NCBI GenBank assembly: GCA_947490615.1
Contig: CANLHK010000004.1
Location: 1-64,000, forward strand
DNA from: Planctomycetaceae bacterium
GTDB taxonomy: Bacteria > Planctomycetota > Phycisphaerae > Phycisphaerales > SM1A02
Reading direction: 5' to 3'
Length of the DNA stretch: 64,000 nucleotides
Numbering within the stretch: position 1 is the first letter of the stretch; every line of letters begins with the position of its first letter. Shown piece after piece: positions 43,617-52,955 of the stretch. The translations under genes were made by a program, and so were the position numbers. The notes under the pieces were generated by a model that had not been told where the DNA came from, made no database searches, and saw only the letters and a program-made list of their open reading frames with translations.

Positions 43617-43749
43617 CGCGGCGTGTCCCACGCGCAGTCGTGTCTGCAAAGGTCAGGAAATGCTGCAAATCAGGGGAGATCCGTAGGCGGCATCGCGCGC
43701 GCGACGGTCTACGATGCGCGCCACGCCGCGTCCTTGTTGCGGCATCCTC
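43617..43749. other. Intergenic region with a short direct repeat
   Basis: CTGCAAA occurs at 43644-43650 and 43663-43669, each followed by a TCAGG, giving two imperfect tandem units about 19 bases apart. TACGAT at 43710-43715 could be a -10 for the prepilin gene. The repeats could be a tandem activator site. Confidence 0.3.
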
Positions 43750-44436
43750 ATGCGTCGTCGCGCCATCCATCGCCTTGCTGCCTTCACCATCGTCGAGATG
43801 CTCGCGGTGGTGTTCATCATCGGCGTGCTGATGTCGATCATCGTTCCCTCCTTGGCCAATGTGCGTCGCGAGTCCCTTTCGGTGGCGTGTCAGGCGAACC
43901 TTCGCCAACTCAACGCCGCCATTGACGCGTACCGCTCCACGATCAAGGGCGCATTGCCGATGTGCGACTTCCTTCCCGCGGCGACTCCTGACGGTCCCGT
44001 CGGCGGTTTGGTGGAAGTGCTCGGCGGGATGATCGAGAAGGACTGCAAGTGCTGGTACTGCGCGGGCGATGTCGATCTCGAAGGTTCGATCGCAGCGGGA
44101 ACGAGCTACATCTATCTGCCAGGACTCTTGCGCTACTCGCCGCAGGTGCAGATCCAAGTTGCGGGCCTGATGTTCGCGTCGCAAGGCGACTCACTCACCG
44201 AGCGTCAGCGCGTGCGCAGGCGCCACGAGGCAGAGGCGAAGATCGTCGGCTCGCTTTATGAGCGCAGCCCGATGGAGTTTGCGGTACTGATGGACAGTCA
44301 GGATCGTCACACGATTGGCAGCAGAAATCCGCGCAATGCGGCCTACATCGACGGCAGCGTGACCATCTTGCGCGACACGGGTGATCAAGCCAAAGACACC
44401 GAGTCGATCTTCGATCAAGGAGCGCCGACGCCATGA
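43750..44436 (+). CDS. Prepilin/pseudopilin-like protein (type II secretion or type IV pilus class)
   Basis: The 228-residue protein starts MRRRAIHRLAAFTIVEMLAVVFIIGVLMSIIVPSL. This is a prepilin N-terminus with the cleavage site just before Phe, the conserved Glu at +5 (FTIVE) and a hydrophobic helix. The planctomycete DUF1559-like exported proteins share this leader. The C-terminal domain has a CKCWYC cysteine cluster and an ending that resembles minor pseudopilins (YIDGSVTIL). The next gene overlaps its stop. An alternative start at 43714 is possible. Confidence 0.82.
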   Translation: MRRRAIHRLAAFTIVEMLAVVFIIGVLMSIIVPSLANVRRESLSVACQANLRQLNAAIDAYRSTIKGALPMCDFLPAATPDGPVGGLVEVLGGMIEKDCKCWYCAGDVDLEGSIAAGTSYIYLPGLLRYSPQVQIQVAGLMFASQGDSLTERQRVRRRHEAEAKIVGSLYERSPMEFAVLMDSQDRHTIGSRNPRNAAYIDGSVTILRDTGDQAKDTESIFDQGAPTP

Positions 44437-45176
44437 GTCTCGTGGAATCCATCACTGACGCGCGGGATCGTCTCGATGCCGCGATTGAGGATTGCTGGGA
44501 GAACCGCAGGCGCGAGATTGGCCGCGTGCTTGGCGGCGCACTGGTGATCGCGTTGCTTGGTGGCGGCATCTACTGGTGGATGGAGATTCGCTTTCGGCCG
44601 CCACCATCGATCTTCGATGCGCCCGTCGATGATGTGCTGGGCTACTTCGCGCTGGACGACTTCTCCCAACTTCCCGTCGACGAGCGCATTCGCTTTCTGC
44701 GCGAACTTGCCGATCGCTTCCGCGGGATGGGTCAGGCGGAGAGCGCGACCATGGCCGCGTTTCTCGCGGGTTTGTCAGGCCCCGCGCGCGAGCAAGCCAC
44801 GCAGAACGCGCGGCTCTTGGCCAAGGACATTCTCGCGCAGGGTGCCGATGAGTACTTCCGCATTCCTGAGAAGGACCGCGGCGCGTACATCGACGACTGG
44901 ATGGTGCGCTGGATGAAGACGGGCGAGCGCATCGCGACGGGCAAAGAGAGTGAGAAGCCCGACGACGAACGCCTCGCCGACATGAAGGAGCAGGGCGCGC
45001 GAGGTCGTCAGCGTGCCAGCGAGCGCCAAGGTGACGAGATGCCGAGTCTCACTGACGGCGGCGCTGTGACCTTCCTCGACTTCTGGGCGAGCGATGTCGA
45101 GAAGGCCTCGACCCCGCGCGAACAAGGGCAAATCGTGCGTTTCCTCGGCGATGTGCGCAAGCGCTTCGGTGGCTGA
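44433..45176 (+). CDS. Single-pass membrane protein of unknown function
   Basis: The 247-residue protein has an amphipathic N-terminal stretch, one membrane helix near residues 30-50 (VLGGALVIALLGGGIYWWM), and a soluble helical domain with FALDDFSQLPVDERIRFLRELADRF and a charged, Gln/Glu-rich section. No family is recognised. It overlaps the prepilin-like gene by four bases, so it probably works in the same export or pilus assembly. Confidence 0.7.
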   Translation: MSLVESITDARDRLDAAIEDCWENRRREIGRVLGGALVIALLGGGIYWWMEIRFRPPPSIFDAPVDDVLGYFALDDFSQLPVDERIRFLRELADRFRGMGQAESATMAAFLAGLSGPAREQATQNARLLAKDILAQGADEYFRIPEKDRGAYIDDWMVRWMKTGERIATGKESEKPDDERLADMKEQGARGRQRASERQGDEMPSLTDGGAVTFLDFWASDVEKASTPREQGQIVRFLGDVRKRFGG

Positions 45177-45379
45177 ACCGCGACGGCTGGGGCGATGCGC
45201 GTCGCGCAGAAACTCGACGGCGCGGCACTTCCACATTCGCGACCACCGTTGCGCAATCGCTTGCGCTTCCGCAAACTCGCGCGTGACGGTGTTGACAGCG
45301 TTGGCGCGTCTCACAGAATGCGCACGGCGCGTCCGCGTGGACGCGTCACGGCTTACGACACAGACCATGGAGGTGAAAG
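45177..45379. other. Intergenic region containing copy 1 of a conserved short segment
   Basis: About 45198-45280 resembles 46226-46320 at DNA level (ACCACCG..CGCAATC.CTTGCGCTT.CGC.AAC), and both encode on the minus strand a FA.AQ.IA.RWS.M.KC peptide. Possibly a decayed or small minus-strand gene, or a shared regulatory element before two exported-protein genes. Confidence 0.4.
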
Positions 45380-46138
45380 ATGAACCTGATGAAATCAGTA
45401 GTGGCGATCGGTCTCACGGGAGCACTGATCGGTGCGTTGACGCTGCTCGGCTGCGGGACAGCACTGAAGATCACGCCTGGAATGGAGGGGGGGATCGGCA
45501 TCGAGATCACAACGACTCAACCGCCAACGAATGACATTCGAGAACTTCCGAAAGGCTTCCGTGCCTGCGGCAGTCGGATCAGTACGGTGGAGCTTGAGGG
45601 TGGGGAGCAGGTCCAAGTCCTGCTCTGCTTCTACTGCGCGGATGATGTCAACGATCCGACCGTCTACATCCAGCACAACTGCGAAGGGGCCTTCAAGAAG
45701 GGCATGAAGAACCCAAACGCGGGACAGATGGTGGCACCACCGACCGCTGTGAAACTTCACGCCGTCACGGGCGTGGTCGATCCGCGTCATGCCAAGCTGG
45801 AGTTCCAAACCGGCGAGGCGATGACGCTGTGCGCGAACGATTTCGCCGGCGCGCAAGTGCGTCTGCGAATCAACGGCGCACCTGCAGCGGAGGTTCTTGC
45901 GGCGGGATCGTGCACGCTTCCTGCGGGAACGCGTTTCTCAGTCGATGGCACACCTGCGGGAGTCGCTGATGTTCTCTACTGGTGTTTCGGTGCGGGTGAA
46001 CTGACGATCCGTCTTGATGACGGACGAAACCTCGAACTTCTCGCCATCACAGGTGAGGAATTCGGCGTGGCGGTGGCGGTTCGTATCGACGGCGTCGTGC
46101 AGCCCAACTCGGTTGCGCTGCTTCCGTGGCGTCGCTGA
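45380..46138 (+). CDS. Lipoprotein of unknown function
   Basis: The 252-residue protein has a lipoprotein signal with lipobox LLGC near residue 25. The mature part has a Cys-containing N-terminal half (FRACGSRI, LLCFYCADD, QHNCEGAF) and a beta-rich C-terminal half ending VAVAVRIDGVVQPNSVALLPWRR. GGAGGTGAAAG lies just before the ATG and is one of the strongest ribosome sites in the window. No family is recognised. The next gene also codes a cysteine-rich exported protein. Confidence 0.75.
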   Translation: MNLMKSVVAIGLTGALIGALTLLGCGTALKITPGMEGGIGIEITTTQPPTNDIRELPKGFRACGSRISTVELEGGEQVQVLLCFYCADDVNDPTVYIQHNCEGAFKKGMKNPNAGQMVAPPTAVKLHAVTGVVDPRHAKLEFQTGEAMTLCANDFAGAQVRLRINGAPAAEVLAAGSCTLPAGTRFSVDGTPAGVADVLYWCFGAGELTIRLDDGRNLELLAITGEEFGVAVAVRIDGVVQPNSVALLPWRR

Positions 46139-46551
46139 GTCAGTCAACGGAGTTTGAGTCGTCGCATCACTGCGGGGTGCGCGTCGTGCATCGGGCACGC
46201 GCGCATCCCGCGGTGCATGGGTCGTGCGCGTCGCGCGTCCGACGGAAAATCGCCGATGCTGCATTTCGCCATTGGTGACCACCGATTCGCAATCACTTGC
46301 GCTTGCGCGAACCTGGACGATGAGCCATTGACGGTCTTCGTATCGCTTGGAGAATTCTCCGAGCGCGCTGGGCCGCCATGGATCGAAGGGTCTGGCGGTG
46401 CACGACGCGCTTGAGGAGTGGATTTGCAAGCTACGCGCAAGTTGCGCGCAGCTCGTGCAGGGAACGGCGTCACTGCGACGCCGACTGCACCTCGGTGCCA
46501 GCGTTGGATTGCTGGCTCGATCACCTGGTCAATCGTCATGGAGGACACCGT
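46139..46551. other. 413-base intergenic region with copy 2 of a conserved short segment
   Basis: No plus-strand gene is supported. A minus-strand frame (46566-46144) contains RFAQAQVIANRWSPMAKCSIG, like copy 1 at 45198-45280. The Shine-Dalgarno GGAGGA of the next gene is at 46540-46545. Confidence 0.45.
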
Positions 46552-47556
46552 ATGAACCGCGCTCACGCAATCAATCGTTCTCGTTTCGTCGCCTCACTCT
46601 CGGCTCTTGCCCTCGGGTTCCTCGCGCCTCTCGCGGCGCGGGCAGATGACCCGCCGGTGGTGCCAGGATTGGCTGAACCCGCCGATGGCATCGAGGAACC
46701 TGATGGGTGTTCCCTCTGGATGCCCTTTCGGATCGCGCCGCACTGGTCGGCCGTGACCGTGTGTTGTTGCGGTGGGCCAGGACTGGCGGTTGGATTCGGC
46801 GACGGAGCCTATCCCTGCGTGCAGACTTTCGATGGGTGCGATGTTCTGATTCGCGACTGCGCGTGGTCGCCCCAAGGTCTCCGCGCGATCTACTCGGATC
46901 AGCGGGTGGAGACGATGCCAGGTGGCTGCTGGACCGGAGGGGCTCTGGAGAGTCGCAAAGCGTTCGTGACGTACGCGACAGGACTGCGCTGGATTGGGGA
47001 AGCCGACCCTCCACATGCCATCCAGTGTCGAGCGGATGTCAGGGTTCGGCTCAAGGCGCAGCTCGACCTCGATGCTCGCAACTCCGATCCAACAGTGGGC
47101 GGCGTCGCGGCGGCACTGGCCATGGCCCGAAGCGCGGTGCGGCTTTCCCCTCACTTTCCTGGGCTCCCCGACCCCAAGGCGGTTGGGAACAACGCAGCGC
47201 TGTCGGAACTCCCGTGGACGCTTTCGCTGGGATTCGAAGCGGATGGGTCAGGGATTGGGTTCACCGGCGGTGCGAGTTGGGTGATCGGTGCGAACGAAAC
47301 GCGTCATTGGACGGAGGACGACTACCTCATCGCCAGCACCGTGTTCTGCCTTGGATCGAGATCCGTCATACTCTGCGCAGATCTTGAGGTACGAACGCGG
47401 GCAGTCGTGGCGTTCGCAACCGAGGCGCACGGACACGCCGAAGCAGAGCTTGAGAACTTGTCGATCATGACGGTGAGTGCCGAAGGCGAGACCGGCTGCA
47501 TCGACTGCGGGGCATTCACGACCGGACCATCACTCCACCAGGAGGGAAACCAATGA
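46552..47556 (+). CDS. Cysteine-rich exported protein of unknown function
   Basis: The 334-residue protein has a signal peptide (MNRAHAINRSRFVASLSALALGFLAPLAARA) cut near ARADD. The mature part has about fifteen cysteines, including VCCCGGPG, CVQTFDGCDVLIRDC and CIDCGAF, so disulfide bonds are likely. The C-terminal half is beta-rich with Ala/Gly/Ser content. No family is recognised. GGAGGA lies six bases before the ATG. The stop overlaps the start of the next gene. Confidence 0.73.
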   Translation: MNRAHAINRSRFVASLSALALGFLAPLAARADDPPVVPGLAEPADGIEEPDGCSLWMPFRIAPHWSAVTVCCCGGPGLAVGFGDGAYPCVQTFDGCDVLIRDCAWSPQGLRAIYSDQRVETMPGGCWTGGALESRKAFVTYATGLRWIGEADPPHAIQCRADVRVRLKAQLDLDARNSDPTVGGVAAALAMARSAVRLSPHFPGLPDPKAVGNNAALSELPWTLSLGFEADGSGIGFTGGASWVIGANETRHWTEDDYLIASTVFCLGSRSVILCADLEVRTRAVVAFATEAHGHAEAELENLSIMTVSAEGETGCIDCGAFTTGPSLHQEGNQ

Positions 47557-50417
47557 GCGTGTTCTGGAATCGATTCATGCGCGGCGCGGCGGCGATCGTC
47601 GCGATCACGATGGGCTTGGTGGTCGTGCGAGGAGGCGCTGCTGGCGCGCCGATCCTTGAGCCTCCTCCAAACTCCGATCGCTATGCGGGGCCGTACGCCC
47701 AGGAAGCCGTCGAACAAGAGGCGCGCGTGCGCTCGTTGATGGCGTCGTTCATCGAGAGTTCGCCTGAAGATCTCCGCGCATCGATCCCCGAGCAATTCGC
47801 CCAGCGTTGGGGACTCGAGCTTGACGAGGGCGATCCGCTCTTGCCAGTCCAGACTGCGCGATTGATCGCAGACCGCAGTTCAATAGAGCTCGCGTTGATC
47901 CGTCGGCAGTCCTGGCGATTCGACTCCCAGACGGAGCGGGACGCAGCGCGTGCGCGTTGGAGTTCCATGTTCGACAGCCTAAGAGCGAGCGACGCAACGC
48001 CGCGACAGCGTCTTGAGCGGTACGACACGGCACTCCATTCGTTTGAGTCCTTCGTGCTGGGTGGTCCGAGCGCGTCGACGGGCCCGCTGTTCGGCCTTGC
48101 CCTCCCTGCGCCAACGCAAAAGGCACTGGCCACGGCTTGGTCCGAAGCGCGCGCCATTCTCGACGGCGATGAGCCCGCGGAACGAGAGCGGGCAGCGTTG
48201 GAGTCACTGCACGAGTTCGCCCAGACGCTGTTCCGCACTCATCCTGAGTACGCACGCCGTGCACAGGAGACGGTGAAGGGGCGCGTCGAAGATCCTCGCG
48301 AGCGATCGGTGGCCAAACTTCGGGACTTGTCGCGCGCATGGGTGATGGAGCATGCAGCGGAGGAGACTTCTGAAGCGGACCTCGCACTCATGCGCCGCGC
48401 GGTCCACGAGAGTGAGACCAACCGAGCGCTGGCGCGTGAGGACGCGCAAGCGTGGGCGACGCAGGCGATCACCGCGCTGGCCTCGCTGATCGGAGAGACC
48501 TGTGCGGTGGCCGACGATGGGTTTCACGGAGTCATCGATACTGCGGCAGGCAATCGTGTCTTTGCACAAGTCGATGCGGGTCGCGTTGAGGGCGGCGGGT
48601 ACCGCATCGAACTCGGTGTTGTAGTGGCGATGCAACCAACTCCGCCGTTGGCATCCATCGCGGGGCTTCGCGTCCTCGTCGATGCGACAGGCGCAATCTC
48701 GATCGAACGAGCGCTTGAGCCGCGCGAGATCTCCAAGGACTCTCGCGAGAGGTCGTTTGGGAACTCGCTTGATTCCAAACTCCTCGAGCGAGTCACGGGA
48801 CGCGTAACGCTCGAACCGTCGGGCGCAGCCGGGGGAAGTCCGCCGAGCATCGCGCGGGCGGTTCTCGTGGAGCTCACCACGCCGCTGACCTTTCGGTACA
48901 CCGCCAACGGCGAAACGCTTTCAGTCACGGAAGGCGTCGCCACGGCTCGCGCGCAGGCAAGCATGAACCCGCTGCGCACGAAGGAACTCGGCGCGGAGAC
49001 TCCTCGCGCGCTAGAAATCTCCCGGCTCATCGCCGCGGGAATCGGATTCGTCGACGGTGGCCCTACCGCACGCGGATCGACGGAAGCTGCGCAGTGGGTC
49101 GCGCGTGCAGCGGCCATCACTGAGTCCGACGCCGCTTGGGTGGTGGCGCGCGCGGAGCTCCTTGAGTGCCTCGCACGCGTGGACATGGCACAGTCGCGGG
49201 GCGAAGCGGCGAGGGTTCGCGTCGAAGCGCTGCGGCGCCTGTGGGCCGATCGACAGCTTGGCTCAGTGTCGGAAGAGGTCGTGGCGTCGTTTTCCTCGAC
49301 TCCACCACTCTCTCCGCTGCACGGATTCGGTTGGATGAACAAGGCGGCGAAACTCGCGCGCGGCGACTTTTCGCGGACAGCCCTGTCTCAGAGCGCACCA
49401 GGCGCCGTCCGTGACGAGTCCGATGAGTTAGTGGCGGCAAGCCTCGCCCTTGTCGGGCGGATCGCGGTGCTGTTGGACGCCGCTGCACAGTTTGAGGGAA
49501 CGTTGGAGATGCGCGTGGCGCGCCCCGATTTCGCGCGGCAGGTTGCGGAGGATCTCGTCGCGGCCTGTCCGAACATCGGCGCGGATTCGGCGATGGCAGT
49601 GTGGGAGTCGGATGCTGCGGTTCGTCGAGTCGCGCTTCGATTGCGCTGGCATGGTGCGTTGGTGGCGCGCGAAGCTCCAGCAGCCGTCCCCGCGGACAGT
49701 GCGCCAAGGGCAAAGAAGAGCGAGCCACCGTCCGTGGTCATGCTCTCGGCGCGCGACTCGCGGGCGTTGGCTCGGCAAGTGGCGTGGGATCTTTGGGCGT
49801 TGCGGGAGCGTCACCAACAAGCTGCGCCGACGGCCAAGCCGAGCGCGGCATCGGAAACGGCGAGCGCGGCCAAGGTGCACGCGAACTTCGCTGCCTCGCT
49901 CGCAACCATTTCCAAGGCGATCCCTGCATCGCCGACGATCGACGCGCGCTTCGCACGCCTCGAGCTCGTGCTTGCACGCTTTCTGAGTGACCCAGCCAAC
50001 GCGGTCACGCTGGTGCCACTGGATGACCAAGCGGGCCAGGCAATCACTCGAGCGATGCAGGTCGAGGTCGACTATGCCATGGGAGTTGGCGCACCGAGCA
50101 AAGTCGCCGACGACGGAACCGGCGCCGCCGAGCAGGCCGACACGGGCTTTGGACGGCTTGCGGCAGCGATCAAGCAGGCGAGTCAGAAGCCGGCCGATGC
50201 CACGCTTCGAGAGGAAGCCGAGGCCCGCGCCTGGATCGCTGGACTTTCGGTCTTGTCGAGTGCGTGTCGCGCGCTCGGACAAGATCGCGCGCGCGAGCCC
50301 GAGTTCCGCCGTGCGGTGGTGCCGTGGAGCGGGTGCTTCATCCAGCATGCGATGCGATCGCAGCAGGTGCTCAGTGAGGGCGAGCTGCTGCTGACGGTCG
50401 ATGTCGCGGCGCCGTGA
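47553..50417 (+). CDS. Large exported alpha-helical protein of unknown function
   Basis: The 954-residue protein has a signal peptide (FMRGAAAIVAITMGLVVVRGGAAGA). The rest is mainly helical, rich in Ala, Arg, Glu and Ser, with one beta-rich island near residues 320-480 (VAMQPTPPLASIAGLRVLVDATGAI, GRVTLEPSGAAGG). Alanine-rich linkers include PSAASETASAAK. It resembles in style the proteins at 31483-33096 and 58892-61303 but no alignment could be made by eye. It overlaps the cysteine-rich protein gene, so they are co-expressed. No function can be given. Confidence 0.7.
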   Translation: MSVFWNRFMRGAAAIVAITMGLVVVRGGAAGAPILEPPPNSDRYAGPYAQEAVEQEARVRSLMASFIESSPEDLRASIPEQFAQRWGLELDEGDPLLPVQTARLIADRSSIELALIRRQSWRFDSQTERDAARARWSSMFDSLRASDATPRQRLERYDTALHSFESFVLGGPSASTGPLFGLALPAPTQKALATAWSEARAILDGDEPAERERAALESLHEFAQTLFRTHPEYARRAQETVKGRVEDPRERSVAKLRDLSRAWVMEHAAEETSEADLALMRRAVHESETNRALAREDAQAWATQAITALASLIGETCAVADDGFHGVIDTAAGNRVFAQVDAGRVEGGGYRIELGVVVAMQPTPPLASIAGLRVLVDATGAISIERALEPREISKDSRERSFGNSLDSKLLERVTGRVTLEPSGAAGGSPPSIARAVLVELTTPLTFRYTANGETLSVTEGVATARAQASMNPLRTKELGAETPRALEISRLIAAGIGFVDGGPTARGSTEAAQWVARAAAITESDAAWVVARAELLECLARVDMAQSRGEAARVRVEALRRLWADRQLGSVSEEVVASFSSTPPLSPLHGFGWMNKAAKLARGDFSRTALSQSAPGAVRDESDELVAASLALVGRIAVLLDAAAQFEGTLEMRVARPDFARQVAEDLVAACPNIGADSAMAVWESDAAVRRVALRLRWHGALVAREAPAAVPADSAPRAKKSEPPSVVMLSARDSRALARQVAWDLWALRERHQQAAPTAKPSAASETASAAKVHANFAASLATISKAIPASPTIDARFARLELVLARFLSDPANAVTLVPLDDQAGQAITRAMQVEVDYAMGVGAPSKVADDGTGAAEQADTGFGRLAAAIKQASQKPADATLREEAEARAWIAGLSVLSSACRALGQDRAREPEFRRAVVPWSGCFIQHAMRSQQVLSEGELLLTVDVAAP

Positions 50418-50438
50418 CGCGCAGGCGATCGTTCGCTC

Positions 50439-52955
50439 TTAGCGCCACTCCTGCCGCGGATACCGTCGCTTCAGTCCGTTGCGCATTTCGGGATAGAGCA
50501 CGCGCCAGAAATTGGCGAGATCCTGCGTGACTTGCAGCGGGCGGTAGTTGGGACCAAGGATCTCCACAACGAGTGGCACGCGGCCCCCCGCGACTTTGGG
50601 CGTCTCATCGAGACCGTAGAAATCCTGGATCTTGGCGCGACCGCGCGGAGGCACGCCGACCTCGTACTCGATCTTCATCTTGAATCCGCGCGGCATCGCG
50701 ATCGACGCGGGCGCCATCTTTTCAATGAACTGAAGATCCTCCCACGACAGTGCGCTGCGCACGGCGTCGATCGCATGCTTGGCCTCGACTTCCTTGGCGC
50801 GCACGCAGCCTGAGCAGAGTTCGGTGCGGATGATGTCGAGGTCTTCGTCGCTGTAGGCGAGGAGATTTTTCTCGGGGAACCACTGCGCGACGCAGCGCAC
50901 CCGCGCGATCCACGGTTCGCAATGCTCGTCCCAACCGTCGAGTTTGATCTCGCCCGACTTGATGCGCGAGAGCAGTTCCTGTTCGACCACCGCCGATGGT
51001 TGCGCGGGACGCGCCTTGCGCGCGATGACGGCGTCGAGGAAGAGCTCTTCATCCGCCGTCTCGACGGCACGGGATTCCTTGTTCCAACCCGCCGTGGTGC
51101 GCCGCGAGAACGCGTTTGGGAGCGCGCGTTCGACAATGGCGCGCGGTACAGGATGCGCCACAGGAATCGAGACGAGCCGATCGTGATCGGGTCCCGACTC
51201 GCGCACTTCAAGTGCCACGATGAATCCTGGCTCGTGCACCAACGACTCTTTCGCGAGTTCGACCTTGCGTCGGCCAGCCAGCGCGCAGTGCGGGCGCTCG
51301 CGTTCAAGTTTGAAGGCGATGCGATCGGTGAAGCCCGCCACCAACGCCGCGTCAAACGCAGCGTTGGAGTTGTCACTGCCCGTCTCCTTCACGCTGCGCG
51401 CCAACTGTTCGGCCACGAGCACCGCCTCGCGAACCGCCAGACGATCGGCTTCGCGCGGGAGTGTGCGGCTTTCCGCGGATTCCACGAGTTTTTCGCGCAC
51501 CAACGCGTCGCTTCGTGGGTCGTCTTTCTCAAGCAGCGAGAGCAATCCTTGCGGCGCGAGGCTCTCTGCAGGATCGCGATCCGACAACGCCGCGGCAAGA
51601 CGCGCCACGCGCCGCGCGCAGCCGAGTCGCGCGCCCTCGACGAGTGCGCGCGACAGGCGCGGATGCGCAGGGACGCGCGCCATGGCGCGGCCAATCTCTG
51701 TGAGTCCGCGCTGATCGAGTGCGCCAAGATTCGTAAGCGTGCGCGTGGCCTCGTCGATGCGCCGTGCGTCGGGTGCGTCGAGCCACGGGAAGTGTGCGAA
51801 GTCGTCCACACCAAGCGACATGGTCTCAAGCATCGCGCTCGCGAGATCAATGCGCGCGACTTCGGCCATGGTGTGCGCCTCGCGTCGCTCGTGCTCGGCG
51901 AGTGTCCACAGACGCACCGCGCGGCCCGGCGCGGTGCGTCCCGCGCGTCCTGCGCGTTGCTCGGCACTGGCCTTGGAAATCGGCTCGACGCGCAAAGTGT
52001 CGAGCCCGCGCAACGGGTCGTAGCGGTGGATACGCGCGAGTCCCGCGTCAATCACCGTGCGCACGCCGTCGATGGTGAGGCTGGTTTCAGCCACATTGGT
52101 CGACACGATGATGCGGCGGTGCTTCGCAGGATCCACCGCGGACACCGCGCGGTCCTGTTCGTCGGGAGGAAGCGCGCCGTGAAGTGGCAGCACCTCTGCG
52201 GTGACACCTGTCCGCGAAAGCGCGATGCGCGCGCGTTCGCAGGTCCGCATGATTTCGTAGCCACCTGGCATGAACACCAGAAGATGCCCTGGGTCATCGC
52301 TCTGTCCGCGCGCGAACGCGTCGAGCACGCGCTCGATGGCGTTTCCTGCAAGATCCCACGCGGGCTCACGCGACGGCTTCGCGAGGTACTCGACGGTCAC
52401 GGGGAATGAGCGGCCTTCCGCGACGATGGTGCGGCACCCAAGAAACGATTCGAGTCGAGTAGCTTCGAGCGTCGCGCTGGTGACGACCATGCGCAGATCG
52501 GCGCGATGCGTTTCCTGCGCGAGTTTGAGCAGCCCAAGCGCGACATCCACGGCCACCGAGCGTTCGTGGAACTCATCGAGGATGACGCAAGAGACACGCG
52601 CGAGTGTGGGATCGCGCTGCATCTGCCGAACGAAGAGTCCATCGGTCACGAAGCGCACCCGCGTGCGCGGCGAGACCTTTCGATCGTGGCGCGTTTCGTA
52701 GCCGACCAGTCCGCCGCACTCGTCGCCAAGTTCTGCCGCCACGCGCATCGCCAGCGTTCGCGCGGCGAGTCGACGCGGCTCAAGGATCACGATGTCGCCG
52801 CGCACGCCCTCGAGGTCGAGCAACATCTTGGGTAACTGTGTGCTCTTGCCAGATCCCGTGGCCGCAACGACCACAAGCCGATTGGCCGCACGCACCGCAG
52901 CGCGGATCGTTTCCCGCGCAGCATGGATGGGAAGTTCCGCTGGCCCACGCGCCAT
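50439..52955 (-). CDS. hrpB: ATP-dependent RNA helicase HrpB-like
   Basis: The 838-residue protein is a DEAH-type helicase: Walker A VVVAATGSGKSTQLPKMLL near residue 30, EPRRLAARTLA, the DEFH box CVILDEFHERSVAVDVAL, VTSATLE, IIVSTNVAETSLTIDGV, and SAEQRAGRAGRTAPGRAVRLW. The C-terminus (ARVRCVAQWFPEKNLLAYS; NFWRVLYPEMRNGLKRRYPRQEW) is the HrpB-specific tail. The start at 52955 gives a normal N-terminus and overlaps the stop of the upstream LOG gene by one base, so the two form an operon. Its biological RNA target is unknown. Confidence 0.94.
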   Translation of the reverse strand: MARGPAELPIHAARETIRAAVRAANRLVVVAATGSGKSTQLPKMLLDLEGVRGDIVILEPRRLAARTLAMRVAAELGDECGGLVGYETRHDRKVSPRTRVRFVTDGLFVRQMQRDPTLARVSCVILDEFHERSVAVDVALGLLKLAQETHRADLRMVVTSATLEATRLESFLGCRTIVAEGRSFPVTVEYLAKPSREPAWDLAGNAIERVLDAFARGQSDDPGHLLVFMPGGYEIMRTCERARIALSRTGVTAEVLPLHGALPPDEQDRAVSAVDPAKHRRIIVSTNVAETSLTIDGVRTVIDAGLARIHRYDPLRGLDTLRVEPISKASAEQRAGRAGRTAPGRAVRLWTLAEHERREAHTMAEVARIDLASAMLETMSLGVDDFAHFPWLDAPDARRIDEATRTLTNLGALDQRGLTEIGRAMARVPAHPRLSRALVEGARLGCARRVARLAAALSDRDPAESLAPQGLLSLLEKDDPRSDALVREKLVESAESRTLPREADRLAVREAVLVAEQLARSVKETGSDNSNAAFDAALVAGFTDRIAFKLERERPHCALAGRRKVELAKESLVHEPGFIVALEVRESGPDHDRLVSIPVAHPVPRAIVERALPNAFSRRTTAGWNKESRAVETADEELFLDAVIARKARPAQPSAVVEQELLSRIKSGEIKLDGWDEHCEPWIARVRCVAQWFPEKNLLAYSDEDLDIIRTELCSGCVRAKEVEAKHAIDAVRSALSWEDLQFIEKMAPASIAMPRGFKMKIEYEVGVPPRGRAKIQDFYGLDETPKVAGGRVPLVVEILGPNYRPLQVTQDLANFWRVLYPEMRNGLKRRYPRQEWR

